64,000 nucleotides of DNA from a candidate division KSB1 bacterium. Lineage in GTDB: Bacteria > Zhuqueibacterota > Zhuqueibacteria > Zhuqueibacterales > Zhuqueibacteraceae. The position numbers and the translations under genes are program-made. Positions 63,055 to 64,000 of this stretch are shown here, one piece after another; position 1 is the stretch's first letter, and each line of letters starts with the position of its first letter. The stretch lies in the NCBI GenBank assembly GCA_034506255.1, contig JAPDPX010000004.1, forward strand, positions 310,001-374,000, read 5' to 3'. The notes beneath the pieces were generated by a model. That model saw nothing but the letters and a program-made list of their open reading frames with translations, had not been told where the DNA came from and made no database searches.

Positions 63055-63455
63055 GCCAGACTCGCTCCGCAGGCGCTGCAAAACTTGTCTGCTGCCTGCG
63101 CCGGCTCACCGCATTGGGAACAGAAGCGGGTGGCGGACGCACTGCCGGCAGGCTTGCTGCGGCGGCCGCCCCTGCCGGCGGCCGGCAGCAGCGTGTCCAG
63201 TTGCTTCATGATGTTGATGGCTTCATTCCTGTACTGCTCGCGCAGCAGGGCATGATCTTCCGCCGACAGCTTGCCCATGCGAAAGTCAAAATCGATGTCG
63301 CGGATGGCCGCGTAGATTTCCTCCTTGCGCGCCTGCAAATCTTCCGCCTGATGATTGACGCCGAAGCTGAGTTGCCGCGGGGATTTTTGCAGCAGTGGAT
63401 AGCCGATGAACAGTGCGGTTGCCACAATCAACAGGATGCCGACAACTTCAACCAT
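63051..63455 (-). CDS. Membrane-anchored zinc-ribbon protein within the ccm cluster
   Basis: 134 residues from ATG 63455, which follows GGAG at 5 bases. One N-terminal membrane helix (about 3-20) precedes a CcmI-like region with LQARKEEIYAAIRDIDFDFRMGKLSAEDHALLREQY, a Gly/Arg-rich linker, and a C-terminal zinc ribbon (CSQCG and CSACG). CcmI in proteobacteria has the same DIDFDFxxGKLS helix pair but no zinc ribbon. It overlaps ccmA by ATGA. Probably an apocytochrome-handling factor in this lineage. Confidence 0.7.
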   Translation of the reverse strand: MVEVVGILLIVATALFIGYPLLQKSPRQLSFGVNHQAEDLQARKEEIYAAIRDIDFDFRMGKLSAEDHALLREQYRNEAINIMKQLDTLLPAAGRGGRRSKPAGSASATRFCSQCGEPAQAADKFCSACGASLA

Positions 63456-63471
63456 GAAAGCTCCGTCGTGA

Positions 63472-63975
63472 TTAATTTTGAAACTGGCGAAATTCCTGCT
63501 CGAAGCGGTCGCCATATTCATCGTTGCTGCCGGCTGCCGGGCTGCCGGCTGCCGGCGTCGTCGCCGCGGAACCGCGCTGCCAGCGCGACACCATCCGGAA
63601 GATCAACGCCACGCCGCCGAGCAGCGCGAGGAACGGCAGTACCCACACCGCCAGGTTGAAACCCTGCTTGGTGGGCGCGGACAGGATGCGCTCGCCGTAT
63701 TGCTCCACCATGGCCTGCAACACCTGCTCGCGCGTCTTGCCGGCGGATACCAGTGCAATGACGCGCTCGCTCAGCTCGCGGGATTCGCTGCAGATCATGC
63801 CGCCCAGACAGCCTTGCACCGTCATGCCGCAACCGCAAAAGCACGCGATCTCATTGCGCAGAGCGTTCAAGTAGGCCGGTGGAATGCCGGCCGCGGTGCT
63901 GTCCGGCCGGCCAAACGCCAAAGAGCCGGCGACCAGCCAGAAACCGAAAATCTCAATCCAAAAACGAATGCGCAT
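63472..63975 (-). CDS. ccmH: CcmH-like thiol protein
   Basis: 167 residues. Signal segment (about 5-22), a cysteine-rich region with C45, C47, C49, C56 and C62 (CFCGCGMTVQGC), a three-helix CcmH-like fold (SRELSERVIALVSAGKTREQVLQAMVEQYGERIL shown in part), and a C-terminal membrane helix (about 110-128). CcmH reduces and presents apocytochrome thiols before heme attachment. The canonical LRCxxC is not found in the usual form. It is the first gene of the visible cluster; ccmE, ccmF and ccmG may lie beyond the window. Confidence 0.82.
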   Translation of the reverse strand: MRIRFWIEIFGFWLVAGSLAFGRPDSTAAGIPPAYLNALRNEIACFCGCGMTVQGCLGGMICSESRELSERVIALVSAGKTREQVLQAMVEQYGERILSAPTKQGFNLAVWVLPFLALLGGVALIFRMVSRWQRGSAATTPAAGSPAAGSNDEYGDRFEQEFRQFQN

Positions 63976-64000
63976 TGCCTTCTCGCTGAAGGTCGGGGTG

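Overview
The window is a GC-rich chromosomal segment from a Gram-negative bacterium. Several observations point to the Fibrobacteres-Chlorobi-Bacteroidetes side of the tree, most likely candidate division KSB1, Calditrichota or a relative. These are the many large exported proteins ending in a FlgD-like C-terminal sorting domain (an NYPNPFN-type start, a GxxV/IxxL core and a SGxYxxR/L end), the PorV-like barrel protein, the VCBS/FG-GAP and ASPIC/UnbV proteins, the TPR lipoproteins and a System I cytochrome c maturation cluster. That placement is inference from gene content; there is no rRNA gene or other phylogenetic marker here except typA.

Layout. 409-9872: a same-strand block of five envelope genes (TPR lipoprotein, FG-GAP/Ig protein with a C-terminal sorting domain, PorV-like barrel, TonB-like N-terminal anchor protein, second TPR lipoprotein), with two ATGA overlaps, followed by a periplasmic protein and a terminator (10076-10908). 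10909-11800: an AT-rich gene-poor island with two hairpins and a convincing sigma-54 promoter that reads into a lytic transglycosylase. Then queE (minus), a 2,650-residue multidomain surface protein with a lipase-like SGNH domain nested inside an FN3 domain, and a Gly-Cys-Leu tRNA cluster. 22951-26844: a Cys/Met metabolism PLP enzyme, an MA-type metallopeptidase and glycogen synthase. 27072-34081 (minus): a prolyl oligopeptidase directly behind a PEGA-bearing Ser/Thr kinase, a GAF-type sigma-54 activator and a lipoprotein. 34795-38932: a DUF5666-repeat secreted protein and a STAS-HATPase fusion.

38979-41798 is a decaying zone. A methyltransferase and a BstYI/BglII-like restriction endonuclease both carry nonsense and frameshift lesions, and a YugP-type zinc peptidase carries one in-frame stop. 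42172-47614 (minus) holds a SPOR-domain membrane protein, typA-yihY and an SDR with an altered catalytic motif. 47615-48541 is rich in dispersed repeats. 48542-52919: a giant TPR protein, a 34-residue membrane peptide translationally coupled to a YdjM-like membrane protein, and a DUF5683-like protein. 53466-56525 (minus): an Ig-repeat secreted protein. 57037-60453: a lipoprotein and a membrane-anchored caspase-like protein lacking the catalytic His. 60591-63975 (minus): ccmH, a zinc-ribbon gene, ccmA, ccmB, ccmC and ccmD.

How it fits together: much of the window concerns building and decorating the cell envelope. At least five proteins carry C-terminal sorting-type domains, and the first block looks like outer-membrane machinery or accessory parts that could serve such cargo. 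Regulation by sigma-54 is visible at both ends (promoter and activator). Dispersed palindromes and a second repeat family occupy most long intergenic gaps. The regions that look least ordinary are the nested SGNH/FN3 giant, the sigma-54-driven transglycosylase island, the dead restriction-modification system, the pseudo-caspase and the PEGA kinase-peptidase pair.
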